A stretch of DNA of 64,000 nucleotides from JAHCHG01 sp041394845 (lineage in GTDB: Bacteria; Acidobacteriota; Blastocatellia; Pyrinomonadales; Pyrinomonadaceae): NCBI GenBank assembly GCA_041394845.1, contig JAWKHL010000006.1, forward strand, positions 248,001-312,000, written 5' to 3'. Positions 1 through 9,003 of the stretch are shown in pieces. A model generated the notes under the pieces. It was not told the origin of the DNA, did not search any database, and saw only the letters and a program-made list of their open reading frames with translations. Position numbers and translations under genes: made by a program. Every line of letters starts with the position of its first letter. The first letter of the stretch is position 1.

Positions 1-342
1 GACCGCCAGTTTGTTAAAAAGCGGAACGCCGTGTCCGGTCTCGATGGCCGCCACCATCGCCCGGTTCGCCGCATCGAGTTTCTGATCGCCGTGTCGCCCG
101 GCGCCGGTGTAATGGATCGTGTCTGAGGTCTCGCCTTCAAAATCCGGATAGCACGGATTGATCCGCCCGAAATCCGTCAAAAGCGAGATCAGAGTCTCGT
201 TTTTCTGATAGATCCCGTTGCGCACCCGGTGGATGTTGCTGACCTCATCCCACGTGAAAATATGACCGACGCGGGAATTTTTTCTCAAAAACTCTTCGTT
301 TATCTGGAATTTTTTCAAGATTCTGGAATATTGTGTTGACAA
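1..342 (-). CDS. N-terminal part of a ScoMcrA-type SRA-domain protein, cut by the left edge
   Basis: The minus strand is open from the left edge to a stop just upstream of 342, giving at least 114 residues. The stretch IHYTGAGRHGDQKLDAANRA followed by a G-x-P-L-F end resembles the SRA-like domain of ScoMcrA-type modification-dependent nucleases (HYTG-G..GD....GNRA....LF). That family binds modified DNA, and an HNH nuclease domain would be expected beyond the edge. No ATG is available. The best start is TTG at 342, ten bases after a weak AGG. The start overlaps the -35 box of the divergent M4 peptidase promoter. The frame is sound; the family call is by motif memory and the start is uncertain. 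Confidence 0.5.
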   Translation of the reverse strand, partial: MSTQYSRILKKFQINEEFLRKNSRVGHIFTWDEVSNIHRVRNGIYQKNETLISLLTDFGRINPCYPDFEGETSDTIHYTGAGRHGDQKLDAANRAMVAAIETGHGVPLFNKLAV

Positions 343-364
343 TGAATTTAAACCTATTTATATT
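336..364 (+). promoter_or_regulatory. Sigma-70-type promoter for the first M4 peptidase
   Basis: TTGACA at 336-341 and TATATT at 359-364 are separated by 17 bases. Transcription would start near 371 and leave a leader of about 230 nt before the GTG start at 600. The second M4 gene has a similar box (TTGACAAT) and a similarly long AT-rich leader, which supports the call. Nothing else recognisable lies in the leader apart from the ribosome binding site AAGGAGGG near 583-590. Confidence 0.5.
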
Positions 365-599
365 CTTAAACACTATTATTTTTTTTGCCAAGTTTTCCCT
401 AATTTTTATAGGAGTTTAATCAACATCTTTCTATAAATTTCGATCTAGCCGGGCAAAATTTCTTTTCAAAAATCCCCCGATGGTCTCAATAAGTTTGCGG
501 AACTTCTGTGTAAATTTTCGGAGATCAGGCTTGATAATTATCTACTTTTTTATCGGCAAATTTAATTAAATGACCATTTCTTAAGGAGGGCATCAGAAA

Positions 600-2738
600 G
601 TGAAAAAGCTTTTAACCGTATTTGCGACGATTTCTGTCGCATTGCTTATCTTTGCTTACGTTTCCAATAAAACCCAGGCAAACCAACCCGTTTTTCAATC
701 CGGCTCGCAGGATGATCTGGAGAGAGCCAAGGAGATCTCTCTTGAGATCCTCAAGACCAGAACGGCGGCCCGTTCGGTCGGCAACATCGATGAATTTGAC
801 GTCGAACGGGTATTTATCGACGATCTGAGAATGGCGCACACGCGCGTTCAGCAGAAGATCGGAAAAATCCCGGTCTGGGAAGGCGAGGCCATCGTTCATC
901 TGGAAACCGACGGCAGTCTGTTCACCGTCACGGACGATCTGAAAGACGGAATATCGGTCAACACGGAGCCGAACATCTCGGCCGAGGACGCCACCAAAAT
1001 GGCTCTTGATCTATACAAAGGATCGGAATTTCTGACCGAAAAACCGAAGATCGATCTGTGGATCTACCGGGGCGCAGACCGCGATCATCTGGCCTACCGG
1101 GTCCGCCTTTACCGCGAGGACAACTCGCTGGAAACGGCCATGCCAGTGATCTTCATCGACGCGCAAACGGGTGAGAAGGTTTTTCAATATGACAATCTCC
1201 AAACCGCGACCGGAAGCGGTTCGTCGCTCTACAGCGGAACGGTTTCGATCGAAACCTATTTCAACGGTTCGACCTATTATCTGGAGGACATTTCCCGCAA
1301 GGTCGGAACCTTTGACAACCGCAACACGACCAATTCGACCTATCGCTTCAGCGATGCCGATAACAACTGGACGAGTTCGACCCAGCGGGCCGGAGTCGAT
1401 GCCCATTACGGAGCGGAAAAAACCTACGATTATTATCTCAACGTCCACGGCCGCAACGGCATTGACGGCGCCGGCGGTCCCGCTTACTATCAGGCGGCCG
1501 ACGGCTCGACCGGGCTCATCTCATCGAAAGTCCACTACAGCAGCAACTACAACAACGCTTTCTGGAACGGCTCTTATATGACCTACGGCGACGGCAACGG
1601 TTCGACCTTCTCGCCGCTGGTAACATTGGACATCTGCGGCCACGAGATGACGCACGGCGTTACCGAACGAACGGCCAATCTGACCTACTCCGGCGAATCC
1701 GGCGCGTTGAACGAATCGATGTCGGACGTCTTCGGCGCGATGGTCGAACTTTACGCGCGGGGTTCCCTAACTTCGAACGTCTGGAAGATCGGCGAGGACG
1801 CCTACACGCCCGGAACCTCCGGCGATGCTTTGCGCTATATGGACAATCCGCACGCCGCCCCGAACAGCGGTTTTACGTCCGATGACGATCCCGATCATTA
1901 CTCGGAACGCTATACCGGATCGTCCGACAACGGCGGGGTTCACATCAATTCCGGCATCGGCAACAAGGTCTTTTACCTGGTGGCGGTCGGCGGAACCCAT
2001 CACCTTTCCGGCGTAACGGTCACCGGCGTCGGAACCAATGCCGCCGAAAAGATCTGGTACCGCGCATTGACCGTCTATATGACCTCGGGAACTAATTTTT
2101 CCGGCGCGCGCACGGCCACTCTGAACGCGGCGGCCAATCTTTACGGCAGTTCCAGTTCGCAATACAACACGGTCGCCACCGCCTGGTGCGCCGCCGGCGT
2201 CGGTTCCTGCCCGAGCGGCACGCCGACCCCGACTCCGACTTCTACTCCGACTCCGACCCCGACTCCGGGAGGCGGAGGTGAATTGATCGTCAACGGCGGA
2301 TTCGAAGGCAGCGCCTCGCCGTGGGTCGGTTCCGGTTCGGGATATTTCTACACTTCGAACGGAAACTATCCGCACGGCGGAAGCGGATACATTTATCTCG
2401 GCGTCAACAACCGGACTTCGGGCCAGAGCTATCAGACGGTCTCGATCCCGAGCAACGCTTCGGGCAACCTGACCTTCTGGCTCAACGTAACTTCGAGCGA
2501 AACCACCACGACCAGACAATACGACCGGCTTTTCGTCGAAGTCAGAAACGCCTCCGGGGGCCTGCTTACGACGCTGGCCACCTACAGCAATCTGAACAAG
2601 GGCACGGCCGGAGTCTATTCGCAGAAATCGTTCAATCTGGCCGCCTACCGAGGACAAACGGTTCGCTTGCAATTCCGCGTCACGACCGATCGTTCTCTTT
2701 CGACCACCTTCCGGGTTGACGACGTTTCGCTTGAGTGA
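600..2738 (+). CDS. Secreted M4 (thermolysin-like) metallopeptidase with C-terminal jelly-roll-type domain, copy 1
   Basis: 712 residues starting at GTG, 10 nt after AAGGAGGG. Order: signal peptide (1-27), FTP/PepSY-like propeptide (about 40-195), M4 catalytic domain (about 205-535), a Pro-Thr linker and a C-terminal beta-sandwich (about 555-712) beginning ELIVNGGFEG, as in carbohydrate-binding-like modules. The zinc site is H348-E-M-T-H352 with E372 exactly 24 residues after H348, and the catalytic His is H448 in GGVHINSG; all match thermolysin. It is an exported general endopeptidase that should mature by autoproteolysis. The gene at 3162 is a tandem paralogue, and parts of the two are almost identical at the nucleotide level. 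A strong terminator follows, so it is monocistronic. Confidence 0.93.
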   Translation: MKKLLTVFATISVALLIFAYVSNKTQANQPVFQSGSQDDLERAKEISLEILKTRTAARSVGNIDEFDVERVFIDDLRMAHTRVQQKIGKIPVWEGEAIVHLETDGSLFTVTDDLKDGISVNTEPNISAEDATKMALDLYKGSEFLTEKPKIDLWIYRGADRDHLAYRVRLYREDNSLETAMPVIFIDAQTGEKVFQYDNLQTATGSGSSLYSGTVSIETYFNGSTYYLEDISRKVGTFDNRNTTNSTYRFSDADNNWTSSTQRAGVDAHYGAEKTYDYYLNVHGRNGIDGAGGPAYYQAADGSTGLISSKVHYSSNYNNAFWNGSYMTYGDGNGSTFSPLVTLDICGHEMTHGVTERTANLTYSGESGALNESMSDVFGAMVELYARGSLTSNVWKIGEDAYTPGTSGDALRYMDNPHAAPNSGFTSDDDPDHYSERYTGSSDNGGVHINSGIGNKVFYLVAVGGTHHLSGVTVTGVGTNAAEKIWYRALTVYMTSGTNFSGARTATLNAAANLYGSSSSQYNTVATAWCAAGVGSCPSGTPTPTPTSTPTPTPTPGGGGELIVNGGFEGSASPWVGSGSGYFYTSNGNYPHGGSGYIYLGVNNRTSGQSYQTVSIPSNASGNLTFWLNVTSSETTTTRQYDRLFVEVRNASGGLLTTLATYSNLNKGTAGVYSQKSFNLAAYRGQTVRLQFRVTTDRSLSTTFRVDDVSLE

Positions 2739-2761
2739 AACCATCCGGGCAATGGAAATGG

Positions 2762-2793
2762 AAAAAAGGAGCATTATTTTGCTCCTTTTTTCG
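2762..2793 (+). terminator. Rho-independent terminator after M4 copy 1
   Basis: AAAAGGAGCA pairs with TGCTCCTTTT around a short loop and runs into T6. It lies 24 nt after the stop codon. From here to 3161 no gene is supported: a 65-codon frame at 2908-3105 has no binding site and no resemblance to a known family. The stretch is AT-rich leader of the next gene. Confidence 0.85.
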
Positions 2794-2940
2794 TTTTTAA
2801 AGAAAAAACTCCCCTTCCGCCGGCGCATCCGGCCATCCTTGTAAACTCAGTTAAAACAACCAATTACGTCTTCCGAAAAATCGTTCGATTTTTTTCTTTA
2901 AAAATCTTTGAAAATTTTAAATGTTTTTGAAATTCTTCGC

Positions 2941-2968
2941 TTGACAATAAAAATTTTAATGCTACACT
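2941..2968 (+). promoter_or_regulatory. Promoter for the second M4 peptidase
   Basis: TTGACA at 2941-2946 is followed after 16 bases by TACACT at 2963-2968. The leader to the GTG at 3162 would be about 190 nt, similar in length and base composition to that of copy 1. Confidence 0.45.
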
Positions 2969-3161
2969 CACTCTCACCCCCATCTAAAATCTTGGAAATT
3001 TTAGCTGTTCTTTTCGGAATTTTTCATAACAACTTAATCGATTTTCTAACGGAAAAACTTAGTTTTTCTACGGCTAGGTTAAGGGATTTTTGTACTTCGG
3101 CTTGATAAAACTTATCAGCGTTATTTCTTAAATTTAAAGAACATCCCAAGGAGATAAAAGC

Positions 3162-5312
3162 GTGAAAAAAATTCTAAGTTTACTGGTGGTGATTTGCGTT
3201 GGTTTGGCCATCTTCGGCCTCATTTCCAAGAAAGCCGGAGCCAATACTCCGATCTTCGGTCAAGGATCGCAGGACGAGCTCGAAAGAGCCAAGCAGATCA
3301 GCCTAGAAATTTTGCGCGGCCAGGCGGCTCAGAGGGCCATCGGCAATATTGAAGAATTTCAAGTTCAGAAAGTCGAGATCGACGAATTGAAAATGGCGCA
3401 TACCAAAGTGCGTCAAACCTATAACAACATTCCCGTATGGGAAGGCGAAGCGATCGTCCATCTGAAATCCGACGGACAGCTGTCGGTCATCACGGACGAT
3501 TTGAAAGAAGGCATTGCGGTCAACACCGAGCCGAATTTCACCGAAAAGGACGCCTACCGGATGGCGCTCGAAATGTACGGCGGAAAAGCGCAGGTGACCG
3601 ATGATCCGAAGATCGAACTCTACATCTTTCGGGCCGAGGACCGCGATCATCTGGTTTACCGCGTGGAAACTCCGCGCATCGACGGTTCCCCCGACACATC
3701 CGCTCCGGTCGTCTTCATCGACGCGCAAACGGGCGAAAAAGTCTTCGAATACAACAACCTGCAAACCGGAACGGGTTCATCGCTCTACAGCGGAACGGTT
3801 TCGATCTCGACCAGTTCGGTCGGTTCGACCTTTTATATGGAAGATCTCACCCGCAAAATGGGAACTTTCAATATGAACAACACCGGCAACACGACGACCG
3901 GAACGGGCGGAACGCAATCGCGCTACACCGACACCAACGACGTCTGGGACACGACCGCTCAGCGGGCCGGGGTCGACGCTCATTACGGCGCGGCCAAAAC
4001 CTACGATTATTACAAAAATATTCACGGTCGGACCGGCATCGACGCCAGCGGCGGACCGGGAACGACGACCGCCGCCGCCAACAGTTCGATCAGTTTGATC
4101 ACCTCGCGGGTTCACTTCGGCAGCAATTACAACAACGCCTTTTGGTATCAGAACAAGATGACCTACGGCGACGGCAACGGCTCGACCTTTTCGCCGCTGA
4201 CCACGCTCGACATCTGCGGCCACGAGATGACGCACGGGGTTACAGAGCGGACGGCCAATCTGACCTACGCCAAAGAATCGGGCGCGTTGAATGAATCGAT
4301 GTCGGATATCTTCGGCGCGATGGTCGAACTTTACGCCGACGGCGGAAGTCCGACCGCAAACACCTGGAAGATCGGCGAAGACGCTTATACGCCGAGCATT
4401 TCGGGCGATGCGCTTCGATATATGAACGACCCGACTCTGGCCGGCGATCCCGACCATTACAGCGAAAGGCTTTATCCGGGAACCTGCACCCCTTCAAACT
4501 CCAACGACCAGTGCGGTGTCCACACCAATTCCAGCATCAGCAACAAGATCTATTATCTGGCCGCCGCCGGAGGAACCCATCCGCAAAGCGGCGTAACGGT
4601 CTCGGGTATGGGAACCTCGGCCGCCGAAAAGATCTGGTACCGCGCTCTGACCGTCTATATGACTTCCGGCACCACCTTTTCCGGCGCGCGCACGGCCACT
4701 CTGAACGCGGCAACTGATCTCTACGGCAGTTCCAGTTCGCAATACAACACGACGGCGACGGCCTGGTGCGCCGCCGGCGTCGGTTCCTGCCCGAGCGGCA
4801 CGCCGACCCCGACTCCGACCGCCACGCCGACCCCGACTCCGGGGGGCGGAAGTGAATTGATCGTCAACGGCGGATTCGAAGGCAGCGCCTCGCCGTGGGT
4901 CGGTTCCGGTTCGGGATATTTCTACACCTCGAACGGAAACTATCCGCACGGCGGAACGGGCTATCCCTACTTCGGAGTCAACAACAGCGTTTCGGGCCAG
5001 AGCTATCAGACGGTCTCGATCCCGAGCAATGCCACGGGTACGCTGACCTTCTGGCTCAACGTAACTTCGAGCGAAACCACCACGACGACACAATATGACA
5101 AATTGTTCGTTGAGGTTCGCAACAGTTCGGGAACTCTGCTTACAACGCTGGCCACCTACAGCAATCTGAACAAGGGCACGGCCGGGGTTTACTCGCAGAA
5201 ATCCTTTAACGTCGCCGCTTACAAGGGGCAAACCGTCAGGATTCAGTTCCGGGCGACCATGGACAGTTCGGTTACGACGACTTTCCGGGTCGATGACGTT
5301 TCGTTGAAGTAA
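3162..5312 (+). CDS. Secreted M4 (thermolysin-like) metallopeptidase, copy 2
   Basis: 716 residues from GTG, with AAGGAG 8-9 nt upstream. Architecture is the same as copy 1: signal peptide, FTP/PepSY-like propeptide, M4 catalytic domain, PTPTPT linker and the ELIVNGGFEG beta-sandwich. Zinc ligands are H354, H358 and E378; the catalytic His is H454 in GVHTNSS. It differs from copy 1 in short insertions around residues 240-250 and in the loop before H454, so substrate preference may differ. The linker and the start of the C-terminal module are nearly base-identical to copy 1 over about 100 nt, while the propeptides differ more; this suggests gene conversion or selection on the module. Confidence 0.93.
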   Translation: MKKILSLLVVICVGLAIFGLISKKAGANTPIFGQGSQDELERAKQISLEILRGQAAQRAIGNIEEFQVQKVEIDELKMAHTKVRQTYNNIPVWEGEAIVHLKSDGQLSVITDDLKEGIAVNTEPNFTEKDAYRMALEMYGGKAQVTDDPKIELYIFRAEDRDHLVYRVETPRIDGSPDTSAPVVFIDAQTGEKVFEYNNLQTGTGSSLYSGTVSISTSSVGSTFYMEDLTRKMGTFNMNNTGNTTTGTGGTQSRYTDTNDVWDTTAQRAGVDAHYGAAKTYDYYKNIHGRTGIDASGGPGTTTAAANSSISLITSRVHFGSNYNNAFWYQNKMTYGDGNGSTFSPLTTLDICGHEMTHGVTERTANLTYAKESGALNESMSDIFGAMVELYADGGSPTANTWKIGEDAYTPSISGDALRYMNDPTLAGDPDHYSERLYPGTCTPSNSNDQCGVHTNSSISNKIYYLAAAGGTHPQSGVTVSGMGTSAAEKIWYRALTVYMTSGTTFSGARTATLNAATDLYGSSSSQYNTTATAWCAAGVGSCPSGTPTPTPTATPTPTPGGGSELIVNGGFEGSASPWVGSGSGYFYTSNGNYPHGGTGYPYFGVNNSVSGQSYQTVSIPSNATGTLTFWLNVTSSETTTTTQYDKLFVEVRNSSGTLLTTLATYSNLNKGTAGVYSQKSFNVAAYKGQTVRIQFRATMDSSVTTTFRVDDVSLK

Positions 5313-5313
5313 A

Positions 5314-5340
5314 CAGCGGGCAGTGAGCGGTGAGCAGTTC
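5314..5340. repeat. Heptad repeat, CAGTGAG type
   Basis: Successive 7-base units CAGCGGG, CAGTGAG, CGGTGAG, CAGTTCT start two bases after the M4 stop codon. They are the same class as the array at 63373-63449. Confidence 0.6.
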
Positions 5341-5368
5341 TATTCGCTTAATTTTGCTCAATGTCGAT

Positions 5369-5412
5369 AAAAAAAGGAGCGGACTTCTCGCGGAAGTCCG
5401 CTCCTTTTTTTT
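5369..5412. terminator. Bidirectional terminator between convergent peptidase genes
   Basis: AAAAAAGGAGCGGACTT pairs perfectly with AAGTCCGCTCCTTTTTT around a CTCGCGG-type loop, with A and T runs on either side. It can end both the M4 gene and the convergent gene ending at 5435. Confidence 0.9.
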
Positions 5413-5434
5413 TCCGGATTGATCTGGAACCGTT

Positions 5435-7444
5435 TTAGGGCAAGACGTAATTGGCCGGAACGGCGATGTCTGTTCCGATTCCGAATTGAACGGTCGAATA
5501 AGCGTTGCCGCTTCCGCTGCTCAAGCGGTGCCAGACGCCGTCCGATGGCCGAAAAACCGAAATATCCGTTTTGCCGTCGCCGTCGTAATCGGCCGAAACC
5601 GGAATATCCGTAGCGACGCCGAAAGCCGTCGCCTTAAAGCCTCCGTCCGAACTGTTGAGGCTGTACCAAACTCCGGTCGAAGGCCGCCAGACGGCCAGAT
5701 CCGCTTTGCCGTCGCCGTCAAAATCGCCGTGGACGGGCATATCGCCGTCGGCTCCGAACTGGGCCGCATAAAATGAACCGTTGGAACTGTTAAGACGATA
5801 CCAAACCCCGTTGGCCGGACGGAAGATGGAAACATCCGCTTTGCCGTCGCCGTCGTAATCGGCCGGCATCGGCAGGTCATCCGGCGCGCCGAACTGAACC
5901 GCCGAAAATGAACCGTTGGAACTGCTCAGGCTATACCAGACCCCGCTGGCGGGACGAAACACGGTGATGTCGGCTTTGCCGTCGCCGCCAAAATCGGCCG
6001 GTGCGGGAATGTCGTCCGGAAGCCCGAAACCGACCGCATCGAAAGTGTTGTCCGAACTCCTCAGACGATACCAGACGCCGCTCCGGTAAACGGCCGCGTC
6101 GGCTTTGCCGTCGCCGTCGTAATCGGCCGAGACCGGACGATCTCCGTCCTGTCCGAACTGAAAGATCTTAAACCCGCCGCCGCTCTGGTTGATGTACCAG
6201 ACGCCGTTGGCCGGACGGAAAACCCCGACGTCGGCTTTCCGGTCGCCGTCAAAATCGAACCGGACCGACGAACTCACCTGTTCGGCCAGACAACTGCCAT
6301 TGACGGAAACGTGATTGGCAATTTGGGTTCTCGAAAGCTGGCAAAAGGTCATCGGCGTCAGATTGCTCAAATTGACGTTCATGATCGTATTGCCGCATCC
6401 GACGTTCGCTTCGGCGTGGTCGGCTCCGACCGTGTGGCCGATCTCGTGGGCCATCAAAACCCGGTTGGCCTCCATCGAGCCGATGTAACCGCTGAAACCG
6501 TAGGCCGACACCGGGCTGGAGCAGACGGTCGCCAAAAATGCCTGTCCCTGCCCGGAAAAATTCCCCTTCCCCGAAAAAAGAAAAGCGACGTCGCGATGAG
6601 CCTGCGAATCGGGGAAATTGGCATTCCAGTAATCTTTAAACGCTCCCAAATAGAGCGACTTGGTGGCTCCGGTAAAGGGCGTCCCGGTCGTCCAGCCGTG
6701 CTGATAAACGACCGAAAAGGTCAGATTCAGCTGGGTTTCGTAAACGCCCTCGATCATATTCAGAAGGCTCAGGATCTCGTTGTTGGCTCCGGCCGCGCCG
6801 CCCATCAGATTGACCAGTTCGAAATCGGCCTCGGTGGCGATCTCCACGACGCGGAAAACCTGAGGGCTCTGGACCGCACTGACGGCAAATTCCCGACCGG
6901 TCCGTTCCATTTTGCCAGAAATACTGTCCTTGCACTCCAACTGCGCCCGCTTTTTCAGATCGCCTTCCCGATAAACGACATGATCCCCGAACGCGGCCAG
7001 GTTCGAAAATTTCCGGGCCGATTCGATGAAAAATCGGTTTCCGTCCGCCTCAAAATAACCCTCGACGCCGTTTTGTTTTACGGTCAGCCGAACGGCCGAA
7101 TCAGGGTCGCCGACGATCTTTCCTTTGAAGGTCGTTACCGAACCGCGCTCCAGCGACCGCACTCCGTCAGAGCCGGTCACTTCGGCCCGATAACCCGGCG
7201 CGCGCAGATCGTTGGGAACCAGATTCAATTGATAGGCCCGGCCGCCGACCGAAATTTCCAACAACTCGCCGTTTTCGATTTCGGCGAGCGACGCTTGATT
7301 ATTAATGCGAACTAAATCAAAGTTGTTAAAAGATTTATTTAAATCATTGACTAAATTGTCAGATTGCCCGAAGGCGGGGATCAAAAAGATTGAGAGAGAA
7401 AGTAAGGTCAAAGATATTTTTACCGCATGGGAAATGGAATTCAC
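5435..7444 (-). CDS. Secreted reprolysin-like metallopeptidase with C-terminal FG-GAP/VCBS repeats
   Basis: 669 residues from a GTG preceded by GGAGG. A Sec signal peptide ends near AFGQS. A proprotein-like N-terminal half (25-200) is followed by a metzincin domain with H333-E-I-G-H-T-V-G-A-D-H343 and a downstream Met-turn (IMN), so zinc is bound by three histidines as in M12/reprolysin peptidases. From about 395 onward there are six to seven tandem repeats of roughly 38 residues, each with DxDGDGKAD calcium loops and an FRP..G.WY stretch; these form an FG-GAP-type beta-propeller for surface binding. The same repeats occur in the heme-site protein at 19432. Likely exported endopeptidase; substrate unknown. 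Confidence 0.88.
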   Translation of the reverse strand: MNSISHAVKISLTLLSLSIFLIPAFGQSDNLVNDLNKSFNNFDLVRINNQASLAEIENGELLEISVGGRAYQLNLVPNDLRAPGYRAEVTGSDGVRSLERGSVTTFKGKIVGDPDSAVRLTVKQNGVEGYFEADGNRFFIESARKFSNLAAFGDHVVYREGDLKKRAQLECKDSISGKMERTGREFAVSAVQSPQVFRVVEIATEADFELVNLMGGAAGANNEILSLLNMIEGVYETQLNLTFSVVYQHGWTTGTPFTGATKSLYLGAFKDYWNANFPDSQAHRDVAFLFSGKGNFSGQGQAFLATVCSSPVSAYGFSGYIGSMEANRVLMAHEIGHTVGADHAEANVGCGNTIMNVNLSNLTPMTFCQLSRTQIANHVSVNGSCLAEQVSSSVRFDFDGDRKADVGVFRPANGVWYINQSGGGFKIFQFGQDGDRPVSADYDGDGKADAAVYRSGVWYRLRSSDNTFDAVGFGLPDDIPAPADFGGDGKADITVFRPASGVWYSLSSSNGSFSAVQFGAPDDLPMPADYDGDGKADVSIFRPANGVWYRLNSSNGSFYAAQFGADGDMPVHGDFDGDGKADLAVWRPSTGVWYSLNSSDGGFKATAFGVATDIPVSADYDGDGKTDISVFRPSDGVWHRLSSGSGNAYSTVQFGIGTDIAVPANYVLP

Positions 7445-7523
7445 TGCTAAATCCTCCGGAAGAACGCTTTTTGTTTGATAGAATTTACGCCGTAGATTGG
7501 AAAGGAATCACGGACACTTTGTT

Positions 7524-7552
7524 AGTATAGTTTAAACAATGTTTGCATTCAA
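7524..7552 (-). promoter_or_regulatory. Sigma-70-type promoter for the reprolysin-like peptidase
   Basis: Read on the minus strand, TTGAAT (7552-7547) and TATACT (7529-7524) are 17 bases apart. The leader to the GTG start would be about 70 nt. Confidence 0.5.
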
Positions 7553-7591
7553 GGGATTTTATTCACGCCTTCACCCAAAAATTCACATTAG

Positions 7592-8074
7592 ATGATAAAA
7601 AAACTGATCAGCATAATTTGGAGCGGAACGCCGCGGCCCGTCCGCATCAGACTGATCCGCCTGACGCAGAATAAGTTCACCGCCTCGGTCGCCGCCGTCA
7701 TCATCAATAAGGCGGGCGAGGTCGTCCTGCTCGATCACGTGCTGCGTCCCTATTCGAACTGGGGTTTGCCGGGCGGTTTTATCGAACACGGCGAAAATCC
7801 GGAAGAGGCGATCAGGCGGGAACTGCTGGAAGAGATCGGACTCGAACTGGAAAACCTGCGTTTCTTCCGCATCCGCACCATCGGGCGTCATATCGAGATT
7901 CTTTTTGCCGCCGAAACCTCGGGAACGGGACGGGTTTTGAGCCGGGAGATCAACCGGCTCGGGTGGTTTACGAAAGCGACTCTGCCGGCCGAGGTCAGCC
8001 GAACCCAGAGAAAAATAATCGAAGAAATTCTGGACGGCCGGACCGGGGACGCAACCGATCTGAAAGAAAATTAA
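7592..8074 (+). CDS. Nudix hydrolase
   Basis: 160 residues. The Nudix box spans residues 61-83: GGFIEHG, then EEAIRREL, then LEEIG, which fits GX5EX7REUXEEXGU. Nudix enzymes cleave nucleoside diphosphates linked to another moiety, using Mg bound by the box glutamates. The substrate cannot be told from this sequence; length and the plain fold fit NADH/ADP-ribose or oxidised-nucleotide types. No ribosome binding site is evident before the ATG, and the gene lies 150 bp from the divergent peptidase. The two phosphoribosyltransferase-like genes follow on the same strand after a separate promoter-like TATAAT near 8130. Confidence 0.9.
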   Translation: MIKKLISIIWSGTPRPVRIRLIRLTQNKFTASVAAVIINKAGEVVLLDHVLRPYSNWGLPGGFIEHGENPEEAIRRELLEEIGLELENLRFFRIRTIGRHIEILFAAETSGTGRVLSREINRLGWFTKATLPAEVSRTQRKIIEEILDGRTGDATDLKEN

Positions 8075-8193
8075 CCGTTGACGCATCGGGGACGGATTGC
8101 GGAAAATGTAAAGAGCCTGGGGTTTATCGTATAATCTAAATGTCCTGACGAAAAGATCGGTTTTTTCGTCCGAATAATTAAGGAGACCAGTAA

Positions 8194-8808
8194 ATGATCG
8201 ATTTGATACCGCCGCCGGAAAAAGTCATGCAGATACTCCTCGACGCCGGCGCTTACCGCTTCGGAAATTTCGCCAGCCGGAACGACAAATATTCATCACA
8301 TTTCTTTCAGGTTCCGATGGCTTTTCATTTCTACGACAACGCCCGCGTTCTGGCCGTCGGACTGAGCCGGAAATTCCGGATGGACAAGGCGGTCTCCAGC
8401 CGCCTGCCGCAGGTCGCCATCGTCAGCCCGACGACCTGGGGGATCCCGGTCGCCTTCAGCACGCGCGAGGCGCTCAACGCCGAACAGATCTATTGGGCCG
8501 AACAGGAGAACGGACAGAGGCAGTTTCCGCTTTATATCAAAAACTGCAACGTCAACGCCTGCATCATCGTCGATGACATCGTCCGATCCGGTTCGACCAT
8601 GCTCGAAACTTACGAATTGATCAAAAATCTGGGAGTCGATGTCATCGGCTGCGGGGCGATCGTCAGATTCAAGGACGGCCCGAAAGAGATCGGAGGCATC
8701 GAGATCAAATCTCTGGTTGAATTTGACTCCCCCATCTATGATACATTTGAAGAGTGGAAAGAGGCCGAGGGCAACGACTTTCCTCAGGAGATCGTGGCCA
8801 CTTTTTAA
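8194..8808 (+). CDS. Orotate-phosphoribosyltransferase-like protein, copy 1
   Basis: 204 residues from ATG with AAGGAG 8-9 nt upstream. The PRPP-binding loop CIIVDDIVRSGST (about 127-139) is the type I phosphoribosyltransferase signature, with the two acidic residues that hold PRPP. The rest resembles orotate phosphoribosyltransferase-type proteins of this phylum. The family transfers a base (classically orotate) to PRPP. Two tandem copies make it unlikely that both are PyrE, and no other pyrimidine gene is nearby. A 5' hairpin (GACGAAAA/TTTTCGTC, 8147-8170) sits just before the binding site and could be regulatory. The loop motif is intact here; copy 2 differs. Confidence 0.75.
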   Translation: MIDLIPPPEKVMQILLDAGAYRFGNFASRNDKYSSHFFQVPMAFHFYDNARVLAVGLSRKFRMDKAVSSRLPQVAIVSPTTWGIPVAFSTREALNAEQIYWAEQENGQRQFPLYIKNCNVNACIIVDDIVRSGSTMLETYELIKNLGVDVIGCGAIVRFKDGPKEIGGIEIKSLVEFDSPIYDTFEEWKEAEGNDFPQEIVATF

Positions 8809-9003
8809 TCAAACGCAAGCCCGCCGAGCGAATGCTCTAAAACCCCGGCCCGACTCTTCCCAGGAAATTATTTTGTTCGTTTATTAAACAAATGTCTTGA
8901 CAAACCAAATCAGTGAATATAAAGGGTTTTGAGTTTCCGGCCTTGAGAGCCGGACTCCAAGCTCTGAGGCTTCTTTTGTCAAAACAAAATAAGGAGATAG
9001 AAA

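Noticed and set aside
2908..3105. 65-codon frame between the M4 genes
   Set aside because: No ribosome binding site, AT-rich leader composition and overlap with the predicted promoter.
5435..6260. Regular repeats resembling a CRISPR array
   Set aside because: They are degenerate repeats of about 114-190 nt coding for FG-GAP units, not short identical repeats with unique spacers.
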